Origin: Wolfiporia cocos
Taxonomy: Eukaryota; Basidiomycota; Agaricomycetes; Polyporales; Phaeolaceae
Direction: 5' to 3'
Assembly (NCBI GenBank): GCA_029448655.1
Contig: JACCLO010000005.1
Span: 3,162,001 to 3,226,000 of the forward strand
DNA: 64,000 nt
The notes under the pieces are model-generated. The model did not search any database, was not told the DNA's origin, and saw nothing but the letters and a program-made list of their open reading frames with translations. A program made the translations under genes and the position numbers. Shown here one piece after another: positions 11,819-22,419 of this stretch; the stretch's first letter is position 1, and each line of letters starts with the position of its first letter.

Positions 11819-13973
11819 TTATGAGCGGGACTTTTTTCGCTTTTTCTTCGTCGAGTCACCGGCATCTTCCTCAGCGGCGGCTTCCTTTTCCGCCTTTCTC
11901 GCCTTCTTCTTCGCTTTGCGGTCAGCGTCAGCATCATCCGCTGTCTGTCACGAGGTGAGAAAAATGCGAAAGGAGGTCTGCAAGAGATCATCACCTTATT
12001 TTCGACGGTCTCAGCGTCAGCTTCTGGCCCGCTTTCTCTCCGCTTCCGCTTCTTATCTTTCTTGCTCTCCTTGCTCTCTTCAGCGGCCTTCTCTGACTTA
12101 ACCTCCTCCTCACCCGCGGCCTCTTTCTCAGCCTTCTTCGCCTTGCGCTCCTCCTTTGCCTTCTTCTTCTCCGCCTTCACATCCAGCGCAGCCTTGATCG
12201 CCGCTTCCACCGGCTCCCGCTGTGCCGAGACAAGATCAACCGCGTCGGCCGCCGTGTTGTACGTCTTAGTCTCGCCGGACATCTGGAACCGCTGCTGTGT
12301 GCGGCCAGTCATGGCAGAACGCACGCCCGCGGCATCACTCTGCCCTTCGAGGGCACGCAGACGGGCCTCGAGTTTGACACGGTTCTCGATACCTATTGAA
12401 GGCGCTTGGGGCTCCGACTTGCCGTCAGCATCGGTGAGCGCATCAACACGGATCGAGAGAGCTGCTTTCGTAGCGACCATACGAGCCATCTAAGCAATCT
12501 CGTGCGTCAAATTTAAAAGCAGGGATATCCGGTGTGTCAGTACCTTTCCCTTGAGTTTTGGTGGTGCCTGACCAATGAGGGATGCCTATGCAGAGATGTC
12601 AAGACGCATGTCATGAATCACAGACAAACCATCGCACTTACGTGGTAGATGAGACCGTACTTGGGCGTGTCGTGCTTGGTCTTGAGAGCACGGAATAATG
12701 CCTTCTCGGCGCCGAGGATTTGTACTGTACTGGCAGGGTGTTTCGCCAAGCTGAGCAGACTGCCCGCATGGCTAATGAGCCGTGCGCCGACAAGCTCGCC
12801 GACAAGAGCAGTAAGGTTAGGGGCGATGGCATTCATACGATTCCGGAGGTACTCTGCCAGCTGTGTCCGGTACGCCATGATGGAAATGACCTGATCGCAA
12901 AGGGAGTAGATGTGTGCAATGTCGGAGTCTGATATCTCCGTGCCCATAGAAATCTCGGCTGCCGCCTTCACGGTTGCCTCAAGATCCTCGGGCAGTATTG
13001 CTGCGAAGTCGGTGCTCGCAGCGTTTGTCCGGAAGCCTGTTAGCCGTTCCCGTTAAGTTATAGCAAGAAGCGGTGGACTGGGAACACGGACCCATGTGCT
13101 TCACGACCTTGGCATAGGCGAGATTGTCTACGATAATCTTCGCAAGTTCTGGGAAGTGCCAGCCGTACCATTCCTATATTGAATGGGAACGATGAAAAAA
13201 TGAGTCAATCTCTGGATGGATATACATACCTTCACCCGCATCGCATAGATGTTGACCTCTTTGTCGAGATCGTCCAACAAAGCAATAGCTTGCACGACCA
13301 TTGTGTCAATCTTGTCGGGCGAAAACTTGAGCTTGAATCTGCAAATAGAGTCAATATCGGTTGGCGAGCACAGAGACCTATAGCTAACCGTGACAGTGAA
13401 TGGCTCAGACCCAAGCTCATTGTAGCCAAATCCTTGGGGTCCAAGCCGTCCAGGAGAGCAGCCAGTTGACTCCGGATACCGCGGAACAAGTCCATAGATC
13501 CGTCTGCGACAACATTGATGCCCAGCTTCTTGTTGATCGAGCGAGCTAACGTTCAACAAGTATATGAACATGATGCTGCCATTGTGCGCGAGTACTCACC
13601 AAGTTTGGCGTCGAATACCGTTAACGAGTCTTTTCCCTTGCCCTTGCCAACAATCTCGTCTGACAAGAATTGCTTCAAACCCTTCCCGAGCTTGCCTTCT
13701 TGGATGGCCGTGATCTCTTCCACTGCAGTTGCAGTCGAGGTGAACCGATGCAGAGACTTGAGCTTGAGGCTGTTGGGTAGCTGTCAGCACATGACCGAGT
13801 CCAGCCCTTGTCCCCGTATCCTCCACTCAGCGAGCTGTCAATGCCAATACTTACAGTTTGTTTGCCCTCTCTGGTGTCTCGAACTCCTCCCATAGGTCAT
13901 CGCTGGAGACTTTCGCAGAATCCGTGAGCTTGAACAGACAATAACCCAAAGAAGTCTCATATAAAACCAGCAT
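11819..13973 (-). CDS. NOP58: Nop58, box C/D snoRNP core protein
   Basis: Nop58 pairs with Nop56 and fibrillarin in box C/D snoRNPs that 2'-O-methylate rRNA. The ATG at 13973 gives [16 protein letters not shown], the family NOP5NT start; ORFs beginning further upstream are chance extensions. Order: NOP5NT (13973 to about 13600), coiled-coil/NOSIC ([18 protein letters not shown]), then the Nop domain with [40 protein letters not shown] and TPKYGLIYH (12620-12840). Then [18 protein letters not shown] and a Lys/Glu-rich tail (KKE/D repeats) ending KKKRKKSRS at 11819. Seven or more short introns; about 560 aa. Divergent from the carboxypeptidase gene. Confidence 0.95.
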
Positions 13974-14221
13974 GGTGAGTTTTGCGGAGTGCAGACCGAC
14001 AAAAAGTAAGAAACCGAGGACTGCAGACACCGGAACCTCAGTAGTGTTGATCGACCCAAACTTTTTCGACGCAGATGAGTCACGTGTGTTGATTATCTCG
14101 TCTCTGCGCGCATTAGCGCCGGCCGGCAGCGAACTCCCAGCTATGATTAGGACCGTAGACTCCCCGTGTATCTGTATCTTGGCTAGGACGGTCACAATAC
14201 AGCTTGTTATCGCTCACTGAC
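13974..14221. promoter_or_regulatory. Divergent intergenic region NOP58 / serine carboxypeptidase
   Basis: 248 bp between the two start codons; both 5' regions must lie here. An open frame on each strand crosses it, but neither adds conserved residues to its neighbour. No TATA box seen. Confidence 0.5.
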
Positions 14222-16351
14222 ATGCTGCGTGCACTTGCAGTACTGGGTCTCTTGCTCAGTGGCAGCTCAGCGATCTCGCAATCCGGCCTTCCGGACGTCG
14301 AGCTCGGCCATTCAAGTCAGACATTGCTCAATCACGAGCCACTCAGCGCGACGACCCTAGAACTTTCATCCATCGCATCAGTTGGTATATACACAACCTT
14401 GGTACACCCCCGCTTTCCTTCCCACCAGGTTAGGGTGAAGAAGAGCAACTTCTGCGACCCAACCGTGAAGTGAGCACGCGTGCTGAATCCACACCTGACC
14501 GAACACTGAGGATGCCCCAATGCTGAAGCGCGTTCACCGGCTATCTGGACATAGATGGAGGAGCTAAGCATTTGTTCTTCTACTTCTTCGAAAGCCGGAG
14601 GAACCCAGTGCGAGGTACCATAGCACTGTCATCTCTAGCCCTTGTGCCATTGCTCATCGCGAGTTCTCCTTGTATAGATGATGTTATGATGTGGATAAAC
14701 GGAGGTACCCCTTGGAATTATGTAAACAATGCACTTTTTTTCTCTGATAGTGCGAAATGGCTTATAGGCCCTGGCTGCTCGTCCTCCATGGGCCTTCTTA
14801 TGGAACTAGGTATTTTCAGCTTATTTAATAGTCTGATTGTTGTGGCATCGCTCCCCTTCAGGACCGTGCAGTATCGATATGGAGGGAACCTCTCCTAATG
14901 GCACAACCTGGAATCCGTACTCCTGGAATGCAGAAGCAAACGTATTTTTCTTGGATCAACCGTATGCAACCAGTGATCTCTGCCACTTCGCTCGCGATTG
15001 ACCCGTTATCCAGCGTGGGTGTGGGTTTCTCCTACGCCGATTTCGGCGAGACTGTCGAAACAACGGAAGATGCTGCGAAGAACGTCTATGCGTTTATCAC
15101 AATCTTCTTTGAGGCGTTTCCGCAATTCGCTGGGCGTGCACTGCACCTCGCTGGCGAATCCTATGGCGTATGTGCACTGCCTCGAGTCTAACATGCAGCT
15201 TATCTATCGCAACCCCAAGGGACGATATCTTCCTGCATTTGCGAGTCATATCTACGATCAAAATACGATAGTCAAAGCTGCAGGGAGAGAACCATTGAAT
15301 CTGCAGAGTGTTATCATTGGCAATGGGATTACTGACATCTCAACGTACAAATACTCATTTCTCCTGGTAACAACACTCACCCCATCTGATTGATAGGCTC
15401 TATCCTGGTCGCTACGAGATTGAATGCGGAACCGCGGCTTTGGAAGTGCCCTTCCAACGCATCAGTACATGTGTACGCATGAAGATAGCTGTTAGTAGGC
15501 TTCGAATGGCTCGGGGATCTCGGAACAAACCTTGCTGACAACTCGTGTAGCTGCCACGATGCCAGGAAGCCATGCTCGGCAGCTGCGCGAATAGCTTCAA
15601 TGCAATGGACTGCAGAGCTGCCGTAGACTTTTGTGATTCCGAACTGAGCACAGAATATCGGGCCAGCGGTGAGCACCTGGGAATTGGGTCACTGTCAGAC
15701 CCTAATAAAGTTGTTGCCCAGGCCGCAACCCATATGACATCTCCAAGGTCTGCAGTGAACACGAGTCCATATACAAAACCAGTTCTCATTAGGGGTTCGG
15801 CCTATAGATGTGCGTTGGTGGCAATCTGTGCTACGCAGAGAATACTGTCATCAAAGACTTCCTCGATCAGCCTGCTACGCGCAAGCTGTTAGGCGTCGAA
15901 TCCCCAAGCAACTTCACACCATGCAACTCGGAAGTTGGGTACAACTTCAACGTGGTGCACATGGACAAGTGGGCTGTGCCTTCTCAGCATTATGTGGCAG
16001 GGCTGCTCGAGCGCGGTGTCCGCATGTTAATATACGCAGGAACCTTCGACTGGCAGTGTAACTGGGTAGCGAACAAGTTATGGGTGGACAAGCTAGACTG
16101 GCTGGGAAGAAACGCGTACAACGCCGAATCTTGGCGTGATTGGATCGTTGATGGGAAGAAAGCCGGGGAGACCAAGAAGGCCGGCGTTCTGACTTTTGCC
16201 ACAATCCTCGGAGCAGGACATATGATGAGTACATTGTTATAGTTCGCGAACCACGGTGTGCTAACCTCACGACGATCTCCACGTCCCGCACGACAAGCCC
16301 GTTGAGTCGCAGACGATGGTTTCCAGGTGGTTGGCTGGAGAGGAGTTGTGA
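14222..16351 (+). CDS. Serine carboxypeptidase (S10 family, carboxypeptidase Y-like)
   Basis: Removes C-terminal residues from peptides in the vacuole or outside the cell. Signal peptide MLRALAVLGLLLSGSSAIS. Exons 14222-14469, 14529-14614, 14678-14704, 14768-14809, 14862-14961, 15014-15167, 15220-15344, 15397-15472, 15551-15668, 15722-15747, 15808-16224, 16283-16351 (1488 nt, 495 aa). S10 landmarks: WINGGPGCSS, FLDQPVGVGFSYAD, catalytic Ser in HLAGESYGGRYLPAF, catalytic Asp in IYAGTFDWQCNW and catalytic His in GAGHMVPHDKPVE. Several exons are tiny (27, 42 and 26 nt). The final join needs an AT-AC intron. Without it the protein would stop ten codons after GAGHM and lose a conserved 22-residue tail. 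Confidence 0.92.
16225..16282 (+). other. Candidate AT-AC intron in the carboxypeptidase gene
   Basis: 58 nt beginning ATGAGT and ending CTCCAC, with a perfect fungal branch site TGCTAAC at 16259-16265 (branch A 18 nt from the 3' end). Removing it in phase 0 joins GGA CAT ATG to GTC CCG CAC GAC and yields the conserved GHMVPHDKP. No GT-AG choice gives this frame. The donor looks like GTGAGT with G1 changed to A, so it fits the U2-type AT-AC class rather than U12. Confidence 0.65.
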
Positions 16352-17081
16352 CGGAATTGACATGTAGGTACGTGATAGGCTGAACTGGCGGACTAACTTC
16401 ATAAATTGCGGTGCTAATGCTGTGTCACATCTGTCAAGTCACTCAACGATCTTGTATCCTGTTGAGACAACACCTTGGCCTCACTTCTGGAAGGAAGCGA
16501 GAATGCCTCCTGATGATGATAGAGTGCACGTTTGAGCAAGTCGAGAAAATGAAGGTATTGTGCCGTGCTAACGTTCATTGTTGCTTTTGACGAGCGCATG
16601 CAACGCTGGAACCTTATTTGTGGCGCCACACTGTCAGATCTACTTAACGCAAGTTATTATCTCGATTTGCTCGCTTCATTTGTTTGATTACCAACTTCGA
16701 GTTCTATGATGCAACGCTGTATTCGTCCCAAGGCTTTCGCAGAGCGCGGAAATGAGTCGCATCACCATGGTGATGGATGCAGTCCTCGCGTTCTCAGGAA
16801 CCAGATCGGTGGTTACAGGTATCAAGATATCCACGCGCTCACATCCCGCGTCGTATAAGGTGTCGAGACTTGGCGTGCGTCGCCGTCGCCGCCTGCTCCT
16901 TGCTTTCTCTCTCCCTTCAGTGCCTCGGGTCAGTCCCCTTATGCCTCGTTGATGCAGCGAGCTGACACATCCCAAAGTCACTTTTCTGGGCTGCCTGGTA
17001 GCGCCCCTGGACGATCTTCATTCTTTCAACTGGTAATCCAGCAGGCTATTTCACTTGGCAGCACGTCGCTCGGGTTTCAAG
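16352..17081. other. Intergenic, no gene supported
   Basis: 730 bp between carboxypeptidase and the Rds1-like gene. The region just before 17082 is the promoter and 5' leader of the next gene. No protein-like frame found on either strand. Confidence 0.55.
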
Positions 17082-18743
17082 ATGTTTCCTTCTCTGTCCG
17101 TTCTTGCCCTCGCAGTCCCTCTTTTAGTTTCCGGCGCCCCTATCCATGTTAAGCGGGCGAACTCCACAGACATATTAGTGCTCCGTAAGTGCTATAATTA
17201 TATGCCGATAGATTCAAGCAAGGTCAAACAACGGACGAGCTACCAGAGTTCGCGGGTGTCTTGGAGCAGCTCGAGAGTGAATTCTATTCAGAAGCTCTGG
17301 CTAAATTTCAGGACTCCGACTTCACCTCGGCTGGATTCTCAGATGCACAGGTCCCCATTCAACAGTTCGAGGCCATCGGGAGTGATGAAGCGACGCACCT
17401 ATCTGTCATCAACGTACGTCCGCTCTGCATGTCCCGCCACAGCTGACATAACCGCGTGATAAAGTCGACTTTGGAGTCGCTTGGCGCGTCCCTCATCTCA
17501 GGCTGTCAATTCGACTTCTCCAACGTCCTGAACAATGTATCGACAATGGCCGCCACGGCGCGTGTTGTAGAGAACCTGGGTGTTGCCGCATACCTGGGAG
17601 CAGCGAACATGATCACCGATCCCGTTCTTCTCACCGCAGCTGCATCAATCATGTCCGTTGAGGCGCGCCATCAGACGGTGCTGAACCTACTTAGCGACGC
17701 CACCTCCATTCCCCAAGCATTTGACATTGCCTTGACACCCAGTGAAGTTCTTGCGGTTGCTAGTCCGTTCATCTCAGGATGTGAAATCCCTATTCAAGGT
17801 GCGGAAGTTAATAGAATGCTGATTGCTGAGATATGAACGGGAGCGTTGCAGCCAACCCTACTCTCACGGTAACCAACACGGGCCCTGCTGTTCCCGGGAC
17901 CGCGCTCACCTTTACGTCCTCGGCATTGAACGGTTCGACTGATGTGAGCGAATACACATTGTTGGTCAATTTGTGTTCACGATGATGTGTCATGTTCTCC
18001 AGGGCCTCTTTTGTCAAATGCTTGTCGGCGGCGCAGCCACATCCATCTCGCTGAATCTCAGCAGTTGTGTGGTTCCAGATGGCATCAACGGACCCGTCGC
18101 GATCTTCATCACGTCCGACGACCAGCCGATTAACAACAACATCCGCGAGCAGAACACCAACTTCCTTGTCGCGGGTCCAACAATGGTCTTCGTGGATGCC
18201 AACTCCGACCTCCTTGGGCAGCTCGCGGTCACCGGCTCCGTGTCGTCGAACAGCACGTCGGGCAGCAACAGCTCCTCGTCCGGCAGCGTTAGCTCGAGTG
18301 CAGCAAGTGCAACCAGTACCTCTGGCAGCGACAGCAACAGCACCACTGTCGCGAGCAGTACCGCCACTGCCAGTGCGACTAGCGCAGCCAGCGTGAGCAG
18401 CAGCGCATCTGAAGCCAGTGCGACTGCAGTTAGCGTCAGCGCCAGTCTCAGTGCCACCGCAGCCGCTAGCGCAGCTAGTGCGAGCGCGACCACAGAACTG
18501 ACCAGCGTTATCACCTCGACAATCTCCCCATCCCAGGCGAGCGTGATCATCTCTGCAGCGAGTGCTGCGGCGAGCGAGACCGCATCGACAGCTGCATCCG
18601 CAACTGAAAGCGCAAGCGCGGCTTTGGCCTCGGCGGGCTCGTCTACGGACATCGTCGCTTTCCCCGGTGGTCCGAACATGTACGTCGGACCCTCTGCGGA
18701 CGGCTCGATCTACGTCCTTGGATGGTCGACGACGAGTGCTTAA
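17082..18743 (+). CDS. Secreted ferritin-like (Rds1-type) protein with Ser/Ala-rich tail
   Basis: Signal peptide MFPSLSVLALAVPLLVSGAP, then a Lys-Arg (VKR) likely Kex2-type site. The ferritin-like core is recognisable: FAGVLEQLESEFYSEAL, ATHLSVIN, VENLGVAAYLGAA and IMSVEARHQTVLN. S. pombe Rds1 is induced by stress and nutrient change; the fungal family has no settled biochemical role. Introns start at about 17186 (acceptor before GTCAAAC, giving LRQTTDEL), 17413, 17799 and 17944. After the core a PTLTVTNTGP segment leads into about 130 residues of Ser, Ala and Thr (18238-18640), then FPGGPNMYVGPSADGSIYVL. The tail is suited to O-mannosylation. No C-terminal hydrophobic GPI signal is seen. About 470 aa. 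Confidence 0.8.
18238..18640 (+). repeat. Ser/Ala/Thr low-complexity coding tract
   Basis: About 400 bp made of AGC, GCC, GCG, AGT and ACC codons encode an almost pure Ser/Ala/Thr tail in the Rds1-like protein. There is no exact unit repeat. The reverse strand stays open for 221 codons here (18014-18679) as a compositional side effect. Confidence 0.75.
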
Positions 18744-19159
18744 GATCGCCGTATACACGGAGGAGGGTACTGTCGGGATCGGCTTTGAGGGTTTGTCAAC
18801 GGGTGTTAACGAACGGACTAGCAACGGACTAGCTTGAAATCACTGCCTATTGTTGCCAGAGTGAATTGATACTGTTATACAAGTAATACTGTGTACGCTT
18901 GCGTCATGTATTGGTGCTGTGTCACCGCTTGTAGTCGCTATAGCCTTGCTGTACTAGTTGCGGCTGAAGCTCTAATGGATGGGAGGATGTGGCTGAGGAC
19001 CTCCGCAGTCAAATATATGTAGTGCGCAGTGGTGAATCCGAATTTGGGAAACGGCTGTGGACCTTACTCCGAGGTCCCTGCGACAGCTACATTGTCTGGG
19101 CCTTCGCGGCTTCATCAACATCGTTCATCCGTCTTTCTGCACTGCGCGGACCGTCGAAC
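18744..19159. other. Intergenic, no gene supported
   Basis: Holds the 3' UTR of the Rds1-like gene and the promoter of PKR1. The frame of PKR1 is open back to 18989 but without conserved residues. Confidence 0.5.
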
Positions 19160-19537
19160 ATGTCCAGTTCACAGCCAACAGACTCACCGCAGTCCGCCTC
19201 TGCCTCGTCGTTCTTTGCAAATGTCCTCACCCCCGGATCCTCCCTCCACCCGACCTTCCTCCTCCTCGTCGATGCAGCGTTCGGCACCCTACTGTTGGTG
19301 CTTACCTTGCTCGCGCTCGCTACTTCGGGGAATGTTCACTTGATCGCACTCATTGCGATAGAGCTTGCGTTGTGGGCGAGTGTGAAGTGGTGAGTGTATC
19401 CGCGTTGAGGTGTGAGGGCAACGCTTAAAATCATCTGGCTTAGGTTCGTGCATGAGCTTCAAAAAGTGCAAGCGCATGAGAACGCAAACAGCGGCTCCGT
19501 AGGCAAAACGAAGAGTGAAAAGTCCAAGGAGGACTAA
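19160..19537 (+). CDS. PKR1: Pkr1-type V-ATPase assembly factor
   Basis: Pkr1 is an ER membrane protein helping assemble the V0 sector of the vacuolar ATPase. Exons 19160-19389 and 19444-19537 (324 nt, 107 aa). Seen: SSFFANVLTPGSSLHPTFLL (the family N-terminal signature), two hydrophobic segments (LLLVDAAFGTLLLVLTLLAL and VHLIALIAIELALWASVKW), the short lumenal or cytosolic piece FVHELQKVQ, and a Lys-rich end. The ATG at 19160 was preferred over a far upstream in-frame start because it begins the conserved part. Convergent with PSF3. Confidence 0.82.
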
Positions 19538-19682
19538 TCCGTGCAGGCCATCACAAACTCGAGCCAAATTATCGAATATGAATGCTACATCCGAAATCAT
19601 CCAAGGCCCGATCCCGAGGTGCCACGCTATTGTTACATCGTCACTACCGAACCCCAACTCAGCTTCTGCTCGAGCCTTGGAG

Positions 19683-20584
19683 TTACCGCCGTCCCCGCTC
19701 GCTCGAGTCATACCACCGCTTTGTCCGCCGCGCGCTCTTTTGTGCCAGCACAAACACTGCTCCATATATATGTCCGATTCCTCGTCAGCATGACAGGAGA
19801 AGAACATAGGGAAGCACGCACGTTCCCGCTCAGTCCCATCTAGCCCCTCGCGGAACGCCATCGTTGTCTCGTCGCTCGCCAGCGCGGCGCCCCCTCCACC
19901 GGGTCCGGACGCTGCGTGCACCGCCGCAAAGTGTTGGGCTTGATCGATTACCTCAGGGAGGCGGGCGCCGAACGTCTGTCGACTCGCTCGGTTAGGGTGG
20001 GCTGCTTTGACAAGCAGAGGAGACTTGGTTCGGGATACCTTTATGAGAACGTTGGATATCTCGCGTGCGGGGGCGTCGTTAAGTCTAGCTCATAGTAAGA
20101 CATCGAGTGTGTATCACAGATATGGTTATGGGCTTACAATCGCATGATCATCCGCCCAAACCCGTACCATAGCCCGCCCTGGCCGACGAGGTTCGACAAC
20201 CGAACGCTGCGCGCCTCGGCATTCAGCGCGTTTCGGACGCGTGCGGAGAAGGGTGGAGGGATCGTGAAGTCTGCGTAGTCACTGGTGAGTGATGGCGTGA
20301 GCAACAAAGATACCATAGCGGATGGCAGAGGGAGGACGGACGAGTAGATCAGGATGTATGCCATCCACATGGGGATTTGGGCTTTGCTCAACGCTTTGAT
20401 CTTCCATACCACATCAGCTTTCATTCTTCCGGACATGCTTCCACAGGTTGCACTGAGTGGCACGCACGTCGTGTTCGTTCCCTCCATCGAGGTGGCCCAT
20501 GTCGGGTATGTCAATCTTGAATGTACACTGAATCTTCTGGTTCTCTGCTAGAATAGAGTCAATGGAGTAATAGTCGTCGTCCAT
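19683..20584 (-). CDS. PSF3: Psf3, GINS DNA replication complex subunit
   Basis: GINS (Sld5-Psf1-Psf2-Psf3) activates the Mcm2-7 helicase in the CMG complex. Exons 20584-20468, 20400-20342, 20281-20138, 20084-19822, 19756-19683 (657 nt, 218 aa). Start MDDDYYSIDSILAENQKI is the Psf3 signature; IKALSKAQIPMWMAYILIYS and DFTIPPPFSARVRNAL follow. Later MDQAQHF-like text is present as VIDQAQHFAA, then the GLDGTERELF motif, ending SSERGRR. A 200-codon ORF covering the last exons in one frame is misleading; only the spliced form gives the family C-terminus. Confidence 0.93.
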
Positions 20585-20814
20585 TCTTGAGTGATCTCAG
20601 GAAGCGGCTGAGGTGCTGTGATACAGTCAGAATCCTCTGAGGAGCTGGTCGCGATCGACGCGACGCGACGCGCCGCAACTCACGCGGTACGCGTCATTCC
20701 CACGGTATCATCTCCGAGGACCGAGGACCGAGTGGACCGAGGCCAACCTGGGAGGACACCAACGCCAATTGCGCCTGGCAAGTCATCTCATTGCTGGTGC
20801 AGCTCTTTCGCATT

Positions 20815-21434
20815 ATGTCCGCAAGCGTTGCAGCTCTGTCTCGATTATTTCTCAAGCGCGTCGTCCCAAACCGCGCCCTGTGCTCCGGCTCCACATTCTT
20901 TCTTGCACACCGAGCTGTGAATCTCCCACATCGTAACTCGCAATGTGGTGGCTTCTCTACTACTCCTCGGCGTCTCGCAGTTGAAGACTCTCCCGAGAAA
21001 GTGATTGCTGAGACACAACGGAAGTTCACGTTGCTACTTCTGGAGAATCCGGAGTTGCAGCGATTATTGGGGGATCTAAAAACTATACTAGAAGACGAGG
21101 GTATGTCGTGTATTTTTCTTCCAAGGTTGCAAGCGGAAACGAAGACGCACTTGTGAATTTTGCGGTGCTCAGGTATCAATGTCATGGACACGGAGCCATC
21201 CAAGATGCAAGTCTTCCGATTGATGATGAAGCCCCATGTCAGAGACGCCGTGATGAAGGCAGCAGTAGCGTTTCAGGAGGCGGGAATGGATCCAAAGGTA
21301 TGTCTACAAGAATTATGCCCTCCGTATTGACTTCGAGTCGTGTTTAACATCCTCCGGCTCGCCTTCTCGTGTAGGAGGTGATGCAACAGCTCGTGGAACT
21401 CCAGAAGGCTCATGATCAGAGTTCGAAGGAGTAA
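20815..21434 (+). CDS. Short mitochondrial-type protein, tandem copy A, unknown function
   Basis: Exons 20815-21100, 21173-21297, 21375-21434 (471 nt, 156 aa). I do not recognise the family. The N-terminus is basic with few acids and carries FSTTPRRLA, a typical mitochondrial presequence processing region, before residues 60 or so. The mature part is helical and charged: ETQRKFTLLLLENPELQ, then HVRDAVMKAAVAFQEAGMDP, then VMQQLVELQKAH. It lacks membrane segments. It shares exon phases, an identical 125-nt exon 2 and obvious sequence similarity with the next gene, so the two arose by tandem duplication. Divergent from PSF3 over 230 bp. Confidence 0.75.
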
Positions 21435-21794
21435 TTATGCGTGCATGACCCAGCTCACGGAGTGCGATTCAATCCATATCTGAGGCACAAATTGCGCTGG
21501 CAGAGGGAGGACGTCTTGAACTGCATGTAGCATTCCGAGCTCAGGTGCAGCTTCAGAAGACGCGCGCGCCGACGCGTCAGTACGCGGGGAACGCGTTCGC
21601 CTAATCAGACCGTCACCATCCGTTCATCTACTACAATCTACTAGCATAATTCTTGCTGTGGTATAAATACTTTTGTTAGGTGACGCATTGATCGCAGCTC
21701 ACTGACCGACGCCGTTCTCAAGCAAACCGGTACCGGCCTTCTCTCTCCAGTCTGCAGTCACCACTAGATTAGCCTGCACACTTGCACGCGCGTC
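21435..21794. promoter_or_regulatory. Intergenic between tandem copies, with TATA-like box
   Basis: A TATAAATA at 21662-21669 lies 126 bp before the ATG of copy B and is a candidate core promoter. A tract near 21560-21600 is rich in CGCG. No such TATA box precedes copy A. Confidence 0.5.
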
Positions 21795-22419
21795 ATGCTG
21801 GCAAATACTTCGTCTGCATGCAGGCTGCCTTTCGAACGTATCCTGGTGAACCATGCTTTGCGCTTGAACCATACGCTGCGCTCAGGCCCTGTGTTGCTGC
21901 CTAACCGGGGCGCTAGTCTACCGCATCATGCCCATCGACATGCTACATTCTCTACAACTGCTCGGTGTCTAGCGACAGAAGACCCCTATGGAAGGGTAGT
22001 TGCTGAGACACAGCTAAAGCTTACGCGACTGCTCTTAGAGAGGCCGGAGTTGCTGCAGATTGTGAGAGACATGCAGAGAGTCATGGAGGAGGAAGGTATG
22101 TACTGTGCGACTTTCCTTGCGTGACTGCAATGCATCAGCGAATAGCCGTGGATTTGACCTTCCTGAATGCAGGAGTTGATTTGGGATCAAAGATCCTGTC
22201 CCCGACAGAAGTATTGGAAGTCTTAAACAAGCCCCGTGTCAGAGACGCGGTAATAAAAGCAGGAGAGGCATTGGAAGAAGCGGGAGTGGATCCTAAGGTG
22301 GGTCCGCGTAAAACATCCCGCATAATTCGAACAGTCTTACTCCTTTCTTCGGCACATCCTTCGTGTAGATGGTGCAGCAATTGGTGGAGATGCAGAGCGC
22401 CATGGGTCCGAAGGAGTGA
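21795..22419 (+). CDS. Short mitochondrial-type protein, tandem copy B, unknown function
   Basis: Exons 21795-22095, 22173-22297, 22369-22419 (477 nt, 158 aa). Paralogue of the preceding gene: FSTTARCLA presequence site, VVAETQLKLTRLLLERPEL, MQRVMEEEG, PRVRDAVIKAGEALEEAGVD and MVQQLVEMQSAMG. Both introns interrupt the same codons as in copy A. The N-terminal presequence and the residues just after intron 1 (VDLGSKILSPTEVLEVLNK versus VMDTEPSKMQVFRLMMK) are the most diverged. Function unknown; a soluble matrix or inner-membrane-associated helical protein is an inference. Confidence 0.75.

Noticed and set aside
14080..14195. NOP58 start upstream (114-codon extension)
   Set aside because: The extension has no family similarity, and [10 protein letters not shown] at 13973 is the canonical start.
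16219..16242. Carboxypeptidase ending at GAGHMMSTLL
   Set aside because: The reading frame stops here, but a conserved VPHDKP tail with stop lies 58 nt on in a spliceable phase. I therefore prefer the spliced form while noting the uncertainty.
17808..18824. Minus-strand ORFs of 338 and 221 codons opposite the Rds1-like gene
   Set aside because: Composition shadow of the Ser/Ala/Thr codon tract. Leu/Ala/Val or Arg/Cys-rich output with no family features.
19289..19921. 210-codon minus ORF read as one protein
   Set aside because: Only part of it is PSF3 exon 4. The rest crosses an intron and the 3' UTR, and the family C-terminus appears only after splicing at 19821-19757.
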